Shown: positions 37,084-46,721 of the stretch, piece by piece
Position numbering within the stretch: the stretch's first letter is position 1
How the letters are laid out: each line of letters opens with the position of its first letter
Source: JBPRGH01 sp051418055
Lineage (GTDB): Bacteria > Bacteroidota > Bacteroidia > Cytophagales > Cyclobacteriaceae
Length of the DNA: 64,000 bases
Direction: 5' to 3'
Assembly: GCA_051418055.1 (NCBI GenBank)
Contig: JBPRGH010000144.1
Location: forward strand, 65,639-129,638
Position numbers and translations under genes: made by a program
Notes under the pieces: model-generated
What the model saw: only the letters and a program-made list of their open reading frames with translations
What the model was told of the DNA's origin: nothing
Database searches by the model: none

Positions 37084-37791
37084 TTAATTGGTTAAGTTAT
37101 AAAACCGCACCAATTTAATAAGATCCGCTTCAGAATTATAATCCAGGTTTTCCTTTTTTATAAGATTTTCTATTTCTTCTACTTTGCTATTAAAGATATC
37201 TCTGTTTTTTTTGAATTTATTTTTTACAGGCACTAATTCCCCGTTCTTTAGAAAGTTTAAATTCCTCTTCTGAATAATTTTATCCTGTTTATCTCCAATA
37301 TCAAATTTAGGATCATAATTAGCTTTACTTACTTCTATTTCATAATCCGCAAGCAAGCTTAACTCTTCACCGGACTCAACTACTTCAAAAAAACCTGTTC
37401 CTTTATTTACATTAGAATTTATAAGGGAACCATTTATAAAATACCTTTCAAAGCCACTGTTTTTATCATAAATAGTAAAATACTCTACTAATACACCCTC
37501 TATAACTTTAACAGTACTTTTAGTCTGTATCTCCAGCAGGTTTTGAGCTATATTGAATTTAAACAAATATCCGTTGATACTATCTCCCTTAAACGGATGT
37601 ATAACACCTGCCATCCAGCTTTCATTTAAGTAATTACTACCAACCGGAGATAAATTTTCAGGAGCATTAAATGTGGTGATATTTCCGCCCGGACGAGGTT
37701 GGAATTCGGCGGCTCTCAACTGATAAATATTTTGCCCATTTACCATAGTATACGACACGAGGAGTAGAGTAAAAGATATCAATCTGCACAT
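37084..37791 (-). CDS. Secreted protein of unknown function
   Basis: A 235-residue protein with a likely signal peptide (1-19, ending MVNGQ). The body is mixed beta, with FAPEN-like and YFING segments and a Lys/Asn-rich C-terminal helical part (about 170-235). I recognise no family. No operon partner: the SusD gene lies upstream in the same direction but a terminator separates them. Confidence 0.7.
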   Translation of the reverse strand: MCRLISFTLLLVSYTMVNGQNIYQLRAAEFQPRPGGNITTFNAPENLSPVGSNYLNESWMAGVIHPFKGDSINGYLFKFNIAQNLLEIQTKSTVKVIEGVLVEYFTIYDKNSGFERYFINGSLINSNVNKGTGFFEVVESGEELSLLADYEIEVSKANYDPKFDIGDKQDKIIQKRNLNFLKNGELVPVKNKFKKNRDIFNSKVEEIENLIKKENLDYNSEADLIKLVRFYNLTN

Positions 37792-37851
37792 TTCAAATTA
37801 ATTTATATTAACAGTAAATTTTTAGTATTACAATTTACTCCAATATCTGCA

Positions 37852-37882
37852 AATAAAAAAAGCCCCGGAGTTTCCGGAGCTT
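37852..37882 (-). terminator. Terminator of the SusC/SusD operon
   Basis: On the minus strand GCTCCGG (37880-37874) pairs with CCGGGGC (37868-37862), with one G-U pair and a 5-nt loop. A TTTTTTTATTT run follows. It starts about 30 nt after the SusD stop codon. Confidence 0.8.
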
Positions 37883-37909
37883 CTTTTATTATAATACTTG
37901 TTTATTAGA

Positions 37910-39316
37910 TCAAGGTGCAAATGCCCACAGATCAACGTTCATCAAATGTCCTCCTTGTGCAGCTATAGCTGCTTCATAACTTACGCGATTGGTTAGTCTT
38001 TCATCAATCGGATAAAGGTAACGTCTTGGGATCCCACCGCCAGGGTTCAAACCGTTGTCACAACCTTGATTGGCGATTATGCCAGGAGAATCAGTTCGTC
38101 TGTAATCCACCCATATCTCCTGTGGGGCCTGAGCAAAGAGAGCGTCATATTTCTGGTTCATCACAAGCTGAAGATCGGCTGTTTCAGGAACAATATTAGC
38201 TGCAATGTAAGTGGCAGCTTCAGCACCTTCTACTCCCAATTGATCCATACTAGCCTGTACGGCTTCTGTTAAAGCGTCTTTTGCATCAGCAGCACCCGCT
38301 CTTACTTTTGCTTCTGCTTCCAAAAATTTTAGCTCTGGATAAGATATCAATGGAAGGTAAGAATCAAACTGTGACCAAAATAAATTCTCATCACCTGCCT
38401 GAAAATAAACCCACTTTGATCCATCAAAAGCCATATATTTTTCTTTCCTTGGGTCAAGAGTAGCATCCATTCTATCCACAAAATCCTCTGCGATAGCTAA
38501 AGTATTTGGTCTTTGCTGCCCAAATATTGCCAAAGGATTTCCTCCGGTTATATCATCCTCAAATTGAAATTTAGGTGCAGCAGCTTCTGAGGTGAACCCA
38601 TTATCCATTGCCTGATTAATATATCCTAAAGCTTCACTGGCAGCATTTGCGTTACGTCTTGTTAAATGCATCGTAAAACGAGCTTTTAAAGCATAAGCAG
38701 TTGCTGTCCATAAATCAGCATTACCTCCAAATATAATATCATCAGCACCGGAAGGTCCACCGGGAACAGCAGGCTGCCCTAATTCACTAATTGCTTCATT
38801 AAGAAGGGTCTGAATAGAAGAATATATTTGTTCCTGTGAATCATAACTTGGATTCAAATTAGCAGTTCCCTGTAAAGCTTCCGAAAACGGGATATTTCCA
38901 AAGAATGAAGTAGCCATTCCTAACTGATGAGCCATTAATATTTTGGCTATACCAGAATAATGAGGTAATTCTTCTTCATTAGCTTTTTCAATAATCACAG
39001 AAAGATTGTTCAGCAATCCGGCATATAACCCAAAATTCCAGAAATTATTAAAAGTATTCTCGTCAATTACACAAGTAGTATATTGTAACTGCTGTGCGTC
39101 AACACCTTCATATTGCTGAATAACAATTCCCGTAACCCTATTCGGGTTTGCACCTATATTATAGGCAACCTGTGCTTGTACAGTAGGCAAAAGCGAAGAT
39201 ATTTCCACATCAAACTGCCGTGTTGGATCTATATTTATATCTCCAAAATCACAACCAGTCGTGCTTATTAATAAGGCACTTATGGCGGTTATAATAATAT
39301 ATTTTAATTTTTTCAT
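37910..39316 (-). CDS. SusD/RagB-like outer-membrane lipoprotein
   Basis: The start at 39316 is chosen because it gives a compact lipoprotein signal, MKKLKY... with lipobox LISTTGC. An ATG 24 nt upstream (39340) would only add a charged octapeptide. The mature protein starts with DINIDPTRQ and has helical SusD features (NNLSVIIEKANEE, AHQLGMATSFFGNIPFSEAL, PQEIWVDYRRT). It resembles the SusD-like-2 subgroup. It should form the lid of the SusC transporter and bind the nutrient at the cell surface. Encoded 29 nt after susC-like DNA. No glycoside hydrolase or peptidase is nearby, so the nutrient is unknown. Confidence 0.92.
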   Translation of the reverse strand: MKKLKYIIITAISALLISTTGCDFGDINIDPTRQFDVEISSLLPTVQAQVAYNIGANPNRVTGIVIQQYEGVDAQQLQYTTCVIDENTFNNFWNFGLYAGLLNNLSVIIEKANEEELPHYSGIAKILMAHQLGMATSFFGNIPFSEALQGTANLNPSYDSQEQIYSSIQTLLNEAISELGQPAVPGGPSGADDIIFGGNADLWTATAYALKARFTMHLTRRNANAASEALGYINQAMDNGFTSEAAAPKFQFEDDITGGNPLAIFGQQRPNTLAIAEDFVDRMDATLDPRKEKYMAFDGSKWVYFQAGDENLFWSQFDSYLPLISYPELKFLEAEAKVRAGAADAKDALTEAVQASMDQLGVEGAEAATYIAANIVPETADLQLVMNQKYDALFAQAPQEIWVDYRRTDSPGIIANQGCDNGLNPGGGIPRRYLYPIDERLTNRVSYEAAIAAQGGHLMNVDLWAFAP

Positions 39317-39345
39317 TTTTTCTGATTTTTTAATCTTCATTATAT

Positions 39346-42300
39346 TTAGAATGTAATGTTTAATGATACACCATAGCTCTTAGTATTTGGCATATTAAAA
39401 TAATCAAGACCAAATCCGTTTGAAGCACCTGTAAGATTAGTCTCAGGATCAATACCTTCATAATCTGTAATCAAAAACAGGTTTCTGCCGGTAAGGGTAA
39501 TGCTGGCGGTTTCAACTAAAGTATTCTCAAGGATTCCCGCAGGAAGCCTGTAGGATAGGGAAAGGTCACGTAACCTAACCCAGCTACCATCCTGGATAAC
39601 TTCTTCAGAAAGTCCTCCGAATCCATATCTTAGCCATTTATAGCTACTTACACCATTAGCAGGATTTGCAAAATCAACAGGAGTTGTATTTTCTTCACCT
39701 GTCTCTGTAACCCCATCAAATACATGGCCAGTTATATCACGTTCTTCAGCTGTTATCTGAGACACACCAAAATAATTCGCAATACCTAAAGTACCATTCC
39801 AAATATCACCACCCTGACGAATGTCGATCAAACCGGATAGACTGAATCCCTTATAAGTAAAAGTATTTCTTACACCTAACAACCAGTCCGGATTAGGATC
39901 ACCCAGATATCCATCTGTATCAGCCTGTAAAGGCCAACCATCACTTCCAACGATTAATCTGCCTTCATCATTGCGCTGGAACTGTGATCCAAAAAGAGCA
40001 CCATAAGGTCGTCCTTCTACCACGCGTGAAGAAGTAGAGGTGAATCCGGCAAGGAATATATTTTCTACACCTTCAGGAAGTTCTTCAACAATTGTTTCAT
40101 ATCGTGTAAAGTTTGCTGTTACATCCCAGGCAAAATCTCCCTGTCGTACAGGATTGGCTGTCATCACAGCTTCAAACCCTTCATTACTAATCACACCGGC
40201 GTTAGTAATAATGCTGCTAAAGCCAGTAGGAGTGGGTATATCCAGCGTAATCACCTGGTCAATTGTTTCAGCATTATAATAAGTCAGATCAAATCCTAAT
40301 CTACCGTCAAAGAAACGTAGATCAGCCCCAAATTCCCACGTACTTGTTTGTTCTGCTCTTAGCTGGTTGTTTCCCAGTACAGTAGAACGTTCAAAGGCAT
40401 TTGTTCCGAAATTAGGGAACTGGAGAGAACTTATAAAACCGTCACCACCAATAAATGCTGATCCGAAGTAATTATCGGTAGCATAAAGGAATGGAGCATC
40501 GTTACCCACCTGACCCCATGAAGCTCTTAATTTACCATAAGAGAAGAGCGCATCATTATCCATCTCGAATGTTTGCGTGAAATCCCATCCTAAACTTACA
40601 GCCGGATAGAAGAAAGAATTGTTTTCATCCGGAAGTCTTGAAGACCAGTCATTACGACCTGATAAGTTCAGGAAGAGCTGATCTTTCCAGCCTACCTTAA
40701 TATCTGCAAATACACCATATAATTCTCTTCGTCCGATTCCCTCACTGGCATTTATATTACTTGCATTACTAATATGATAGAAATCAGGTGCTGCAAGTTC
40801 TGTACCGACAGTAGACCTTGTTCTGCTATAAGTTTTGAAATAGTTATGGCCTAAAGTAACATTAAGATCAACCTCATCAGACAGGTCCCGGTTTATCAAT
40901 AACAAAAGATCAGAGTTTGTAAGCCTGTTTACCCGGTTAAATTGAGTAACAGAACCATCTCCCCAGTTGAACCCAAATGGAGATTTATTAATATCAAAAG
41001 CGTTTAAATATTCTTCACTATAATTATCAACACCTAATTTATAAGTTAATTTCATCCATGATGTAATATCATAGCCAAAATTAATATTACCTACTATCCG
41101 ATTAACATCATCAACAAATGGATTTTTGTTAATAGTAAAGTATGGGTTATCATAAACACCGGCACGGTAAGAGCGCTGAGAACCATCAGGAAGCAAATAA
41201 GTTGACGGATCATCTACAGCATCATAACCTGTTAGTCCATTACCAATATCAAAGGTAGGGGTGTTCCTAACGAGCCCAAGCATAATACCCTGAAGATTAG
41301 ATCCACGTTGTATCCTGTTACCCCCTGAATTTACATAATTAGCCTGAGCTCCTACTGTAAGTTTTTCAGTTATGGAAGATGTTAAGTTTGCGCGAAAAGA
41401 TTTTCTTTCAAAAGTAGCTGTAGGTACAACACCTGATTGATCAAGCCATCCGGCAGAAATAAAATATGTAGTACTTTCATTTCCTCCTGATACAGAAAGA
41501 TTATTATCAAAAGTCAGTCCTGTCACAAAAAAATTATCTACGTTATCATATCCAATTGCAGGTTGACCGTTGCCTGTACCGGCAGGAACCAGAAAACCAT
41601 TTCTGTCATAGAGATATCCATCGGGGCCAAACCATCCGGAAGAAGGAGCATTCGGGTGATCAGGATCATTGGAAAACTCCAGGTCTGCAATAGCTGGTCC
41701 CCAGCTGAAGCCTTCTGCAGTGTGTGGGCCTCGCCATACAGGAACGCCTCCACGAGGACTACCCTGAGCATAGGTTTGCTGAAGATCCATGAACTGGTTA
41801 ACCTCATCTGCCGTAAAAGTTGAGGAGAAATTAACTACAGCCTTTCCTTCAGCACCTTTTTTAGTGGTAATAATTACAGCACCATTAGCTGCACGTATTC
41901 CATAAAGTACAGTTGCCGCAGGCCCTTTCAGTACAGTTACTGATTGAATATCAGCAGGGTTTATATCAATTGCTCTGTTTGAACGGTCAACACCGGCAAC
42001 ACCATTGCCAGGATCTGAATTATCAATAGGTATACCATCCACAACAAATAATGGTGAATTGGAACCATTAATTGATTTGGCACCACGAATCGTAATACGG
42101 GAGGCTGCACCAGGAGAACCTGAAGCGGATATAACATTAACACCTGCAACTTTTTGGTTCAATGCATTTACAATGTTAGCCTCACGAGCAGAAACCAGCT
42201 CCTCAGCATCCACATTTTGCACGGAATATCCAAGGGCTCGTTTATTAGATTCGATACCAACTGCAGTAACTACTACTTCGGAAAGTTGCTTTATATCGGA

Positions 42301-42591
42301 TTCCAGTTGTATATCTATTACACTGCGTCCGGCAATATCAACCTGTACAGTTGTGTAACCTATAAATGAAAAGCTTAGGGTTCCTCCTTCAGAAGGAACA
42401 AGCAATTTATAGTTACCATCAATGTCGGTAGTGGTACCAACAGTAGTCCCTCTTAAAAGGACATTTACTCCCGGTAAGGGAGAACCGTTTTCGGCATCTG
42501 TTACTATCCCTGAAACCGTCCTTTCCTGTGCCCATACACCGTATGACACAAAGGTCATTCCAAGGAATAACATAAGTACAATCTTCTTCAT
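39346..42591 (-). CDS. SusC/RagA-like TonB-linked outer-membrane transporter
   Basis: A 1081-residue protein with a signal peptide (1-22), a carboxypeptidase-D regulatory-like domain (about 23-108, VSGIVTDAENGSPLPGVNV), a plug domain (about 112-235, GVNVISASGSPGAASRITI and SPLFVVDGIPID) and a long barrel ending in VSLNITF. The terminal aromatic residue and length fit SusC. It imports glycans, peptides or similar molecules using TonB energy. No sigma/anti-sigma pair or hybrid two-component regulator is adjacent, so regulation is not visible here. Confidence 0.95.
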   Translation of the reverse strand: MKKIVLMLFLGMTFVSYGVWAQERTVSGIVTDAENGSPLPGVNVLLRGTTVGTTTDIDGNYKLLVPSEGGTLSFSFIGYTTVQVDIAGRSVIDIQLESDIKQLSEVVVTAVGIESNKRALGYSVQNVDAEELVSAREANIVNALNQKVAGVNVISASGSPGAASRITIRGAKSINGSNSPLFVVDGIPIDNSDPGNGVAGVDRSNRAIDINPADIQSVTVLKGPAATVLYGIRAANGAVIITTKKGAEGKAVVNFSSTFTADEVNQFMDLQQTYAQGSPRGGVPVWRGPHTAEGFSWGPAIADLEFSNDPDHPNAPSSGWFGPDGYLYDRNGFLVPAGTGNGQPAIGYDNVDNFFVTGLTFDNNLSVSGGNESTTYFISAGWLDQSGVVPTATFERKSFRANLTSSITEKLTVGAQANYVNSGGNRIQRGSNLQGIMLGLVRNTPTFDIGNGLTGYDAVDDPSTYLLPDGSQRSYRAGVYDNPYFTINKNPFVDDVNRIVGNINFGYDITSWMKLTYKLGVDNYSEEYLNAFDINKSPFGFNWGDGSVTQFNRVNRLTNSDLLLLINRDLSDEVDLNVTLGHNYFKTYSRTRSTVGTELAAPDFYHISNASNINASEGIGRRELYGVFADIKVGWKDQLFLNLSGRNDWSSRLPDENNSFFYPAVSLGWDFTQTFEMDNDALFSYGKLRASWGQVGNDAPFLYATDNYFGSAFIGGDGFISSLQFPNFGTNAFERSTVLGNNQLRAEQTSTWEFGADLRFFDGRLGFDLTYYNAETIDQVITLDIPTPTGFSSIITNAGVISNEGFEAVMTANPVRQGDFAWDVTANFTRYETIVEELPEGVENIFLAGFTSTSSRVVEGRPYGALFGSQFQRNDEGRLIVGSDGWPLQADTDGYLGDPNPDWLLGVRNTFTYKGFSLSGLIDIRQGGDIWNGTLGIANYFGVSQITAEERDITGHVFDGVTETGEENTTPVDFANPANGVSSYKWLRYGFGGLSEEVIQDGSWVRLRDLSLSYRLPAGILENTLVETASITLTGRNLFLITDYEGIDPETNLTGASNGFGLDYFNMPNTKSYGVSLNITF

Positions 42592-42945
42592 AATGAGTTG
42601 TTTAGGTTAATAATATGTTTAGTTGATTTATGGGTTCAATATAATATTATTGAAATTAAATAAAAACCAAACATTATTCTTTTTTCATTGTTTGTCCTTT
42701 TTTTGACATACTTCCCCTGATAGATAAATAGAATATTTGGTGGAGATGAAGAATTGTATGATACAAAACAGGCTATCGTGTAGGTCGAGACAGTATCTTT
42801 AATACTATTGTAAGGGCATGGCCAAATTCATGTATTATCACACAAAAAAGATTCATAATACGTAAGCTACCGGAAGAATTGACAGTAGTTGAACCCTGTT
42901 CGAAATGTAATTAAAATCCATCTCTTTAACTTTAAGAATTAAAAA
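42592..42945. other. Intergenic region upstream of the SusC gene
   Basis: The 354-nt gap holds a likely gene remnant on the minus strand (42773-42921). The rest is AT-rich. An imperfect -7 box (AATGTTTG on the minus strand near 42670) is the only hint of the SusC promoter. I see nothing else. Confidence 0.4.
42773..42921 (-). pseudogene. Remnant of a zinc metallopeptidase gene (HEFGH motif)
   Basis: On the minus strand a 22-codon reading frame starts at ATG 42921 and ends at a stop at 42853. A second frame, displaced by one base, continues to a stop at 42773. The second frame encodes VIIHEFGHALTIVLKIL, with the zinc motif HEFGH at 42832-42818. HExxH followed by AL within a hydrophobic segment is typical of membrane M50-type peptidases. 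The fragments look like one short frameshifted piece of such a gene. Chance is possible because only about 50 codons are involved. Confidence 0.35.
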
Positions 42946-43416
42946 ATGAAACCTGCAACATTACCTGATCTTAAAAAAGAACTAAAACAGCTTGATCATG
43001 GGCAGCTATTACAGCTTTGCCTGCGATTGGGCCGCTTTAAAAAGGAAAATAAAGAGTTGCTTACTTATCTTTTATTTGAAGCTGGTGATGAACAGGGATA
43101 TATAGCATCCATTAAAAGTGAAATTGATGAATCGATGGAGGAGTTGAATACCAGCAATCTATATTATGCCAAGAAAGGTTTACAGAAAATTAACCGGAAC
43201 CTGAATAAGTACATCCGGTATTCAGGTAAAAAACAAACAGAGGCAGAGCTGTTAATCCATTTCGCAAAAGCCATAAAACAATCCCCAATCCCTCTTTACC
43301 GGAGTAAAGTTATTAGCAATATGTATAGCAGATTGATAGTAAAAATAAAAAAATCACTTTCCGGACTCCACGAAGACCTTCAGGTGGATTATCAGCAAGA
43401 AGTTAGGCAATTATAA
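42946..43416 (+). CDS. Conserved-looking helical protein of unknown function
   Basis: A 156-residue, highly charged, all-helical protein (LPDLKKELKQLDHGQLLQLC, LTYLLFEAGDEQGYI). It has no signal peptide or catalytic motif. The opening looks like other small Bacteroidota cytoplasmic proteins, but I cannot name a family. The codon pattern and lack of stops support a real gene. The next gene is 112 nt downstream with its own -7 box. Confidence 0.7.
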   Translation: MKPATLPDLKKELKQLDHGQLLQLCLRLGRFKKENKELLTYLLFEAGDEQGYIASIKSEIDESMEELNTSNLYYAKKGLQKINRNLNKYIRYSGKKQTEAELLIHFAKAIKQSPIPLYRSKVISNMYSRLIVKIKKSLSGLHEDLQVDYQQEVRQL

Positions 43417-43482
43417 AATAACAGATCAAACCATTCAATGAACCAGGCTTTCCAATTGTATCAAAAATTGTTGATAAAAGAC

Positions 43483-43490
43483 TACTTTTG
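43483..43490 (+). promoter_or_regulatory. TAnnTTTG -7 box before the cupin gene
   Basis: TACTTTTG lies 38 nt before the ATG at 43529. No TTG sits at the ideal distance, so the match is partial. Confidence 0.4.
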
Positions 43491-43528
43491 TTTCTCATAA
43501 AATAAGAAGTTTGGAATTTTTAATAATA

Positions 43529-44041
43529 ATGGCAGAAGTAAATCTAAGCGGAGAAAAAAAAGAAGTATTCAATAATATAAGGGAATATCTTAATAAAGAA
43601 GGGTTTAATATAGTTACCATAGATGATAGCAGGCCCTGGGGAGGATTTTTTGTTATTGATGAATCACAGGCAGAAAAGTTTGCCAATAAGTATTTCCCTG
43701 GTATTTCAACTGAATCATTACAGATCGGAGGGAAGCTAAGCCCAAAAATATTGGTGGTGGAAGCAAGTAAAAGGCTTTCCTGGCAATATCATCATAGAAG
43801 AGCTGAGATATGGAAATTAGTGGCCGGTACAGCGGGAGTTATAACCAGTAAAAGCGACAAAGAAGGGGAGTTGAGAAAGCCGAAAATCAATGAAATCTTA
43901 CGCCTTGAACAGGGCGAGCGCCATCGTCTGGTTGGCCTTGATGGCTGGGGCATGATAGCCGAAATATGGCAACATACTGATGCATCAAACCCTTCGGATG
44001 AAAATGATATAGTCCGTGTCCAGGATGATTTTGGGAGGTAA
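43529..44041 (+). CDS. Cupin protein, mannose-6-phosphate isomerase type II-like
   Basis: The ATG at 43529 is preferred over a TTG 18 nt upstream. The 170-residue protein is a cupin: RPWGGFFVI gives the usual PMI-II entry. SWQYHHRRAEIWKLVAGTAGV holds the two adjacent His and the Glu of the metal site, and LRLEQGERHRLVGLDGWGMIAEIWQH gives the second cupin motif. It resembles the isomerase domain of AlgA-type enzymes and Bacteroidota sugar-phosphate isomerases. The exact sugar is uncertain. A short hairpin (GGGAGG/CCTCCC) spans the stop codon. Confidence 0.8.
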   Translation: MAEVNLSGEKKEVFNNIREYLNKEGFNIVTIDDSRPWGGFFVIDESQAEKFANKYFPGISTESLQIGGKLSPKILVVEASKRLSWQYHHRRAEIWKLVAGTAGVITSKSDKEGELRKPKINEILRLEQGERHRLVGLDGWGMIAEIWQHTDASNPSDENDIVRVQDDFGR

Positions 44042-44123
44042 AAATTCCTCCCTTACTCCATTTGGTGTATAAGAACATAACTATATTTATTCATGACGAT
44101 GGAAAAGCAGAGTAATTTTCTTT

Positions 44124-44154
44124 CCTCCGAGTCCTCTATCGAGTATCTCGGAGG
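44124..44154. repeat. Hairpin carrying a 13-nt motif repeated beyond the permease gene
   Basis: CCTCCGAG (44124-44131) pairs with CTCGGAGG (44147-44154). The motif CTCCGAGTCCTCT (44125-44137) recurs identically at 46914-46926, so direct copies flank the permease gene at 44319-46721. Confidence 0.6.
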
Positions 44155-44186
44155 AGAGGGTACAGCAAATTTTCTATCTTGCTCAA

Positions 44187-44243
44187 ATGTCAGTCACCTT
44201 GGAGATGTCCTACTCAGATGTCAGGCACCTTGGAGGTGTCAGA
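44187..44243. repeat. Two-copy 31-nt tandem repeat
   Basis: Two copies of ATGTCAGKCACCTTGGAGRT (starting 44187 and 44218) are 31 nt apart. The motif includes a CACCTTGGAGGTG palindromic core. Similar short repeats are scattered through intergenic DNA of many Bacteroidota. No coding sense. Confidence 0.6.
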
Positions 44244-44265
44244 CATCTGTAGGTGGAGAGAAAAC

Positions 44266-44307
44266 AAATCTCAAATCTCACATCTCATATCTCATATCTC
44301 ATATCTA
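44266..44307. repeat. Six-copy heptanucleotide tandem repeat
   Basis: Six consecutive 7-mers: AAATCTC twice, ACATCTC, ATATCTC twice, ATATCTA. It ends 12 nt before the permease stop codon on the opposite strand. Copy number may vary by slippage. Confidence 0.75.
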
Positions 44308-44318
44308 AGATACATAAC

Positions 44319-46721
44319 TCACTCATCCTTAATAACATCCACCGGATTAAGTAAAGCTGTTTTTAAAGACTGGATAAGGACTGTTACCAGTGTTACACCA
44401 AAAATAATCAGGCCTGCATAAACAAAGATCAGAGCGCTGATTTCAATCTTGTACTGAAAATCCTGCAGCCACTTTGTTGCGGCGTAGTAGGAGAAGGGTA
44501 TGGCAAGAACAAAGGCTATGATCATTAATACCATATATCCTTTTGAAAGATGAAAAACCAGAGAAGGTATACCTGCTCCCAATACTTTGCGAATGCCTAC
44601 TTCTTTCATTTTTAATGTAAGGCTGTAGATCACAAGCCCAAGCAATCCTAAAGAAGCTACGATGATGGTAAATCCTGTGAAGAATTTAAACAGTACATTC
44701 AGCCGCGTTTCTGCCTTATACATTTTATCAAAATTCTGATCCAGAAAACGGTAGGTAAACGGCCATTCGGCTTCAAGCCTTTTCCATTCGGTTTCCATAT
44801 GACTTATTGCTGATTGCAGCTCTCCCGGCTTTACACGAACAGTTACAGTATTATAGGCGAAGGGATAGATATGCATCACCATAGGCATCACCTGTTCTTT
44901 TAGGGTTGCCATATGCATATTTTTCACAACACCAATGATCTCACCGCGTTTATGTTCTCCGTTGTGCCATTGGGGCCACTCGATTTTTTTACCTATAGCT
45001 TCCTCCGGAGTGTAAGCATCAAATATCTCAAGGGCTTTTTCATTGATAATAAAAGCATCCAGAGAATCTGATGGTCTGTTTATATCGAAATCCCTGCCTG
45101 CTAATATTTCACCCTGCAACGTCTTTACATAATCATAATCTACCGTCAATAACGTAGTGGAATGCCTTTGTCCATCTTCAGGGGTAATAATACCATCGCC
45201 TGCGTATGCCTCTCCGGGCAATCCATACCCAGCAGTAGCATTAACAATACCAGGATCAGATAAAAATTGCCTTTTTAGCAGGCTTTCATCTATCTGTCCG
45301 TAAGTAGACACGGCAATAACATGTTCATAGTTAAAGCCGAGGTCTTTTTCGCTAATAAAAGCATTCTGCTGTGATACTACTATTGCGCCTGTAATAAGAA
45401 AAAAAGTGATAACAAACTGCAGGGTTACCAGGATCTTACGAAAAAGTACTTTACCACCTTTAGGATTGCTCCTGCCCGAGGATAAGATATCGCTGGGTTT
45501 ATATGCTGCAATATGGAAAGCAGGATAAGCCCCGGCTGCGGTGCCAATAATTACAGCAAACAGGAGCAGGGCCAGAATTATATATACATTGAAAAATAAT
45601 CCGGTGCTAAACGTTTTTTCGGTAAAATCCCCGAGGTAAGGTAGTACCAGCTCAGTTATAATACCTGCTATAACAAGGGCAATTACTGTTATTATCACTG
45701 CCTCTCCGATAAACTGGAATATCAGCTGACGTTTTTGAGCACCGATAACTTTTCTGAGACCTACTTCCTTCATTCTGCTGGATGCCCGTGCTGTAGAGAG
45801 ATTTATGAAATTCAGGCATGCGATGATCAGTATGAAAAAGGCTGTTCCTAAGAGGATATAGATTGTTTGAGCATTCCCTTTATCAGCCATATCATAAGCC
45901 TGCGTTGAGGCATGCAGGTGGACATCTTTCAGAGGAAGTGTTTTGGGAATATAATAATTATCACTTTTTTTACTTTCCGGCCATGCTTTTTCTTTTACCT
46001 CCCCGAGAAATTTATCCATCAGCTGTTCGGCAGAAGCATCTTCACGAAGCTTTACATAAGTCAAAAACTGCTGCCAGGTCCACCTTTCCATTCTTTCAGG
46101 ATATGCTTCATAAAGGTAATCAAAAGACAATATGTGGCTGAACCTCAGGTGAGTATGCGACAGGAAATCCTTATAAATGGCGGATACTTCAAAATCTATA
46201 TCCGATATATTCAACATCTTGCCTATAGGATCTTCATCAGCGAATAATTTTATTGCCAGTGTTTCGGAAAGAGCTACTTTATTTCCATTGGTTAAAGGAT
46301 TAACCGCATCACCTCTGATTATCTGAATATCAAACATATCAACAACTGAGTTTTCAGCAAAAACCCCGGTAGGCTCGAGAATGGCTTTGTCTTTATAGGT
46401 TATCAGCCTGCTGGTTTGCACGTTAAGGATACGCGTTGAATACTCTACCTCCGGATAATTTTCACTAAGTGATTTTCCAAACATAGGAGGGACCGGAGCA
46501 ATACTTTTATCAAAGCTATCATGCCTGTACCATTCAATATATACCCGGTACTTATCCTCGGCATTTTTAATATGCCGGTCATATTTGAACTCATCCAGCA
46601 CATAAATACAAATAATAAAAAATGAGGCAAGGCTGATGGCCATTCCAAAGATGTTGATAGCGGAGAAAAGTTTGTGCTTTCTCATATTTCTCAACGCTAT
46701 TTTGATGTAGTTCTTAAGCAT
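44319..46721 (-). CDS. ABC transporter permease, MacB/FtsX type
   Basis: An 800-residue protein with duplicated layout. The N-terminal block MLKNYIKIALRNMRKHK leads to helix 1 (about 20-41) and a periplasmic MacB-type domain (about 45-245). An FtsX core with three helices follows (about 285-400), then a second helix near 430, a second periplasmic domain and a second FtsX core (about 675-795, KEVGIRKVLGAGIPSLVF). Such permeases couple ATP hydrolysis to mechanical work on periplasmic or outer-membrane substrates. No ATPase gene is adjacent. Bacteroidota have many paralogues, so the substrate cannot be assigned. Confidence 0.92.
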   Translation of the reverse strand: MLKNYIKIALRNMRKHKLFSAINIFGMAISLASFFIICIYVLDEFKYDRHIKNAEDKYRVYIEWYRHDSFDKSIAPVPPMFGKSLSENYPEVEYSTRILNVQTSRLITYKDKAILEPTGVFAENSVVDMFDIQIIRGDAVNPLTNGNKVALSETLAIKLFADEDPIGKMLNISDIDFEVSAIYKDFLSHTHLRFSHILSFDYLYEAYPERMERWTWQQFLTYVKLREDASAEQLMDKFLGEVKEKAWPESKKSDNYYIPKTLPLKDVHLHASTQAYDMADKGNAQTIYILLGTAFFILIIACLNFINLSTARASSRMKEVGLRKVIGAQKRQLIFQFIGEAVIITVIALVIAGIITELVLPYLGDFTEKTFSTGLFFNVYIILALLLFAVIIGTAAGAYPAFHIAAYKPSDILSSGRSNPKGGKVLFRKILVTLQFVITFFLITGAIVVSQQNAFISEKDLGFNYEHVIAVSTYGQIDESLLKRQFLSDPGIVNATAGYGLPGEAYAGDGIITPEDGQRHSTTLLTVDYDYVKTLQGEILAGRDFDINRPSDSLDAFIINEKALEIFDAYTPEEAIGKKIEWPQWHNGEHKRGEIIGVVKNMHMATLKEQVMPMVMHIYPFAYNTVTVRVKPGELQSAISHMETEWKRLEAEWPFTYRFLDQNFDKMYKAETRLNVLFKFFTGFTIIVASLGLLGLVIYSLTLKMKEVGIRKVLGAGIPSLVFHLSKGYMVLMIIAFVLAIPFSYYAATKWLQDFQYKIEISALIFVYAGLIIFGVTLVTVLIQSLKTALLNPVDVIKDE

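Noticed and set aside
42005..42610. Several plus-strand frames opposite the SusC N-terminus
   Set aside because: All lie antisense to the signal peptide, regulatory and plug domains of SusC, which are well supported.
44266..44307. Short repeat array considered as CRISPR
   Set aside because: Units are 7 nt with no spacers and no cas genes nearby.
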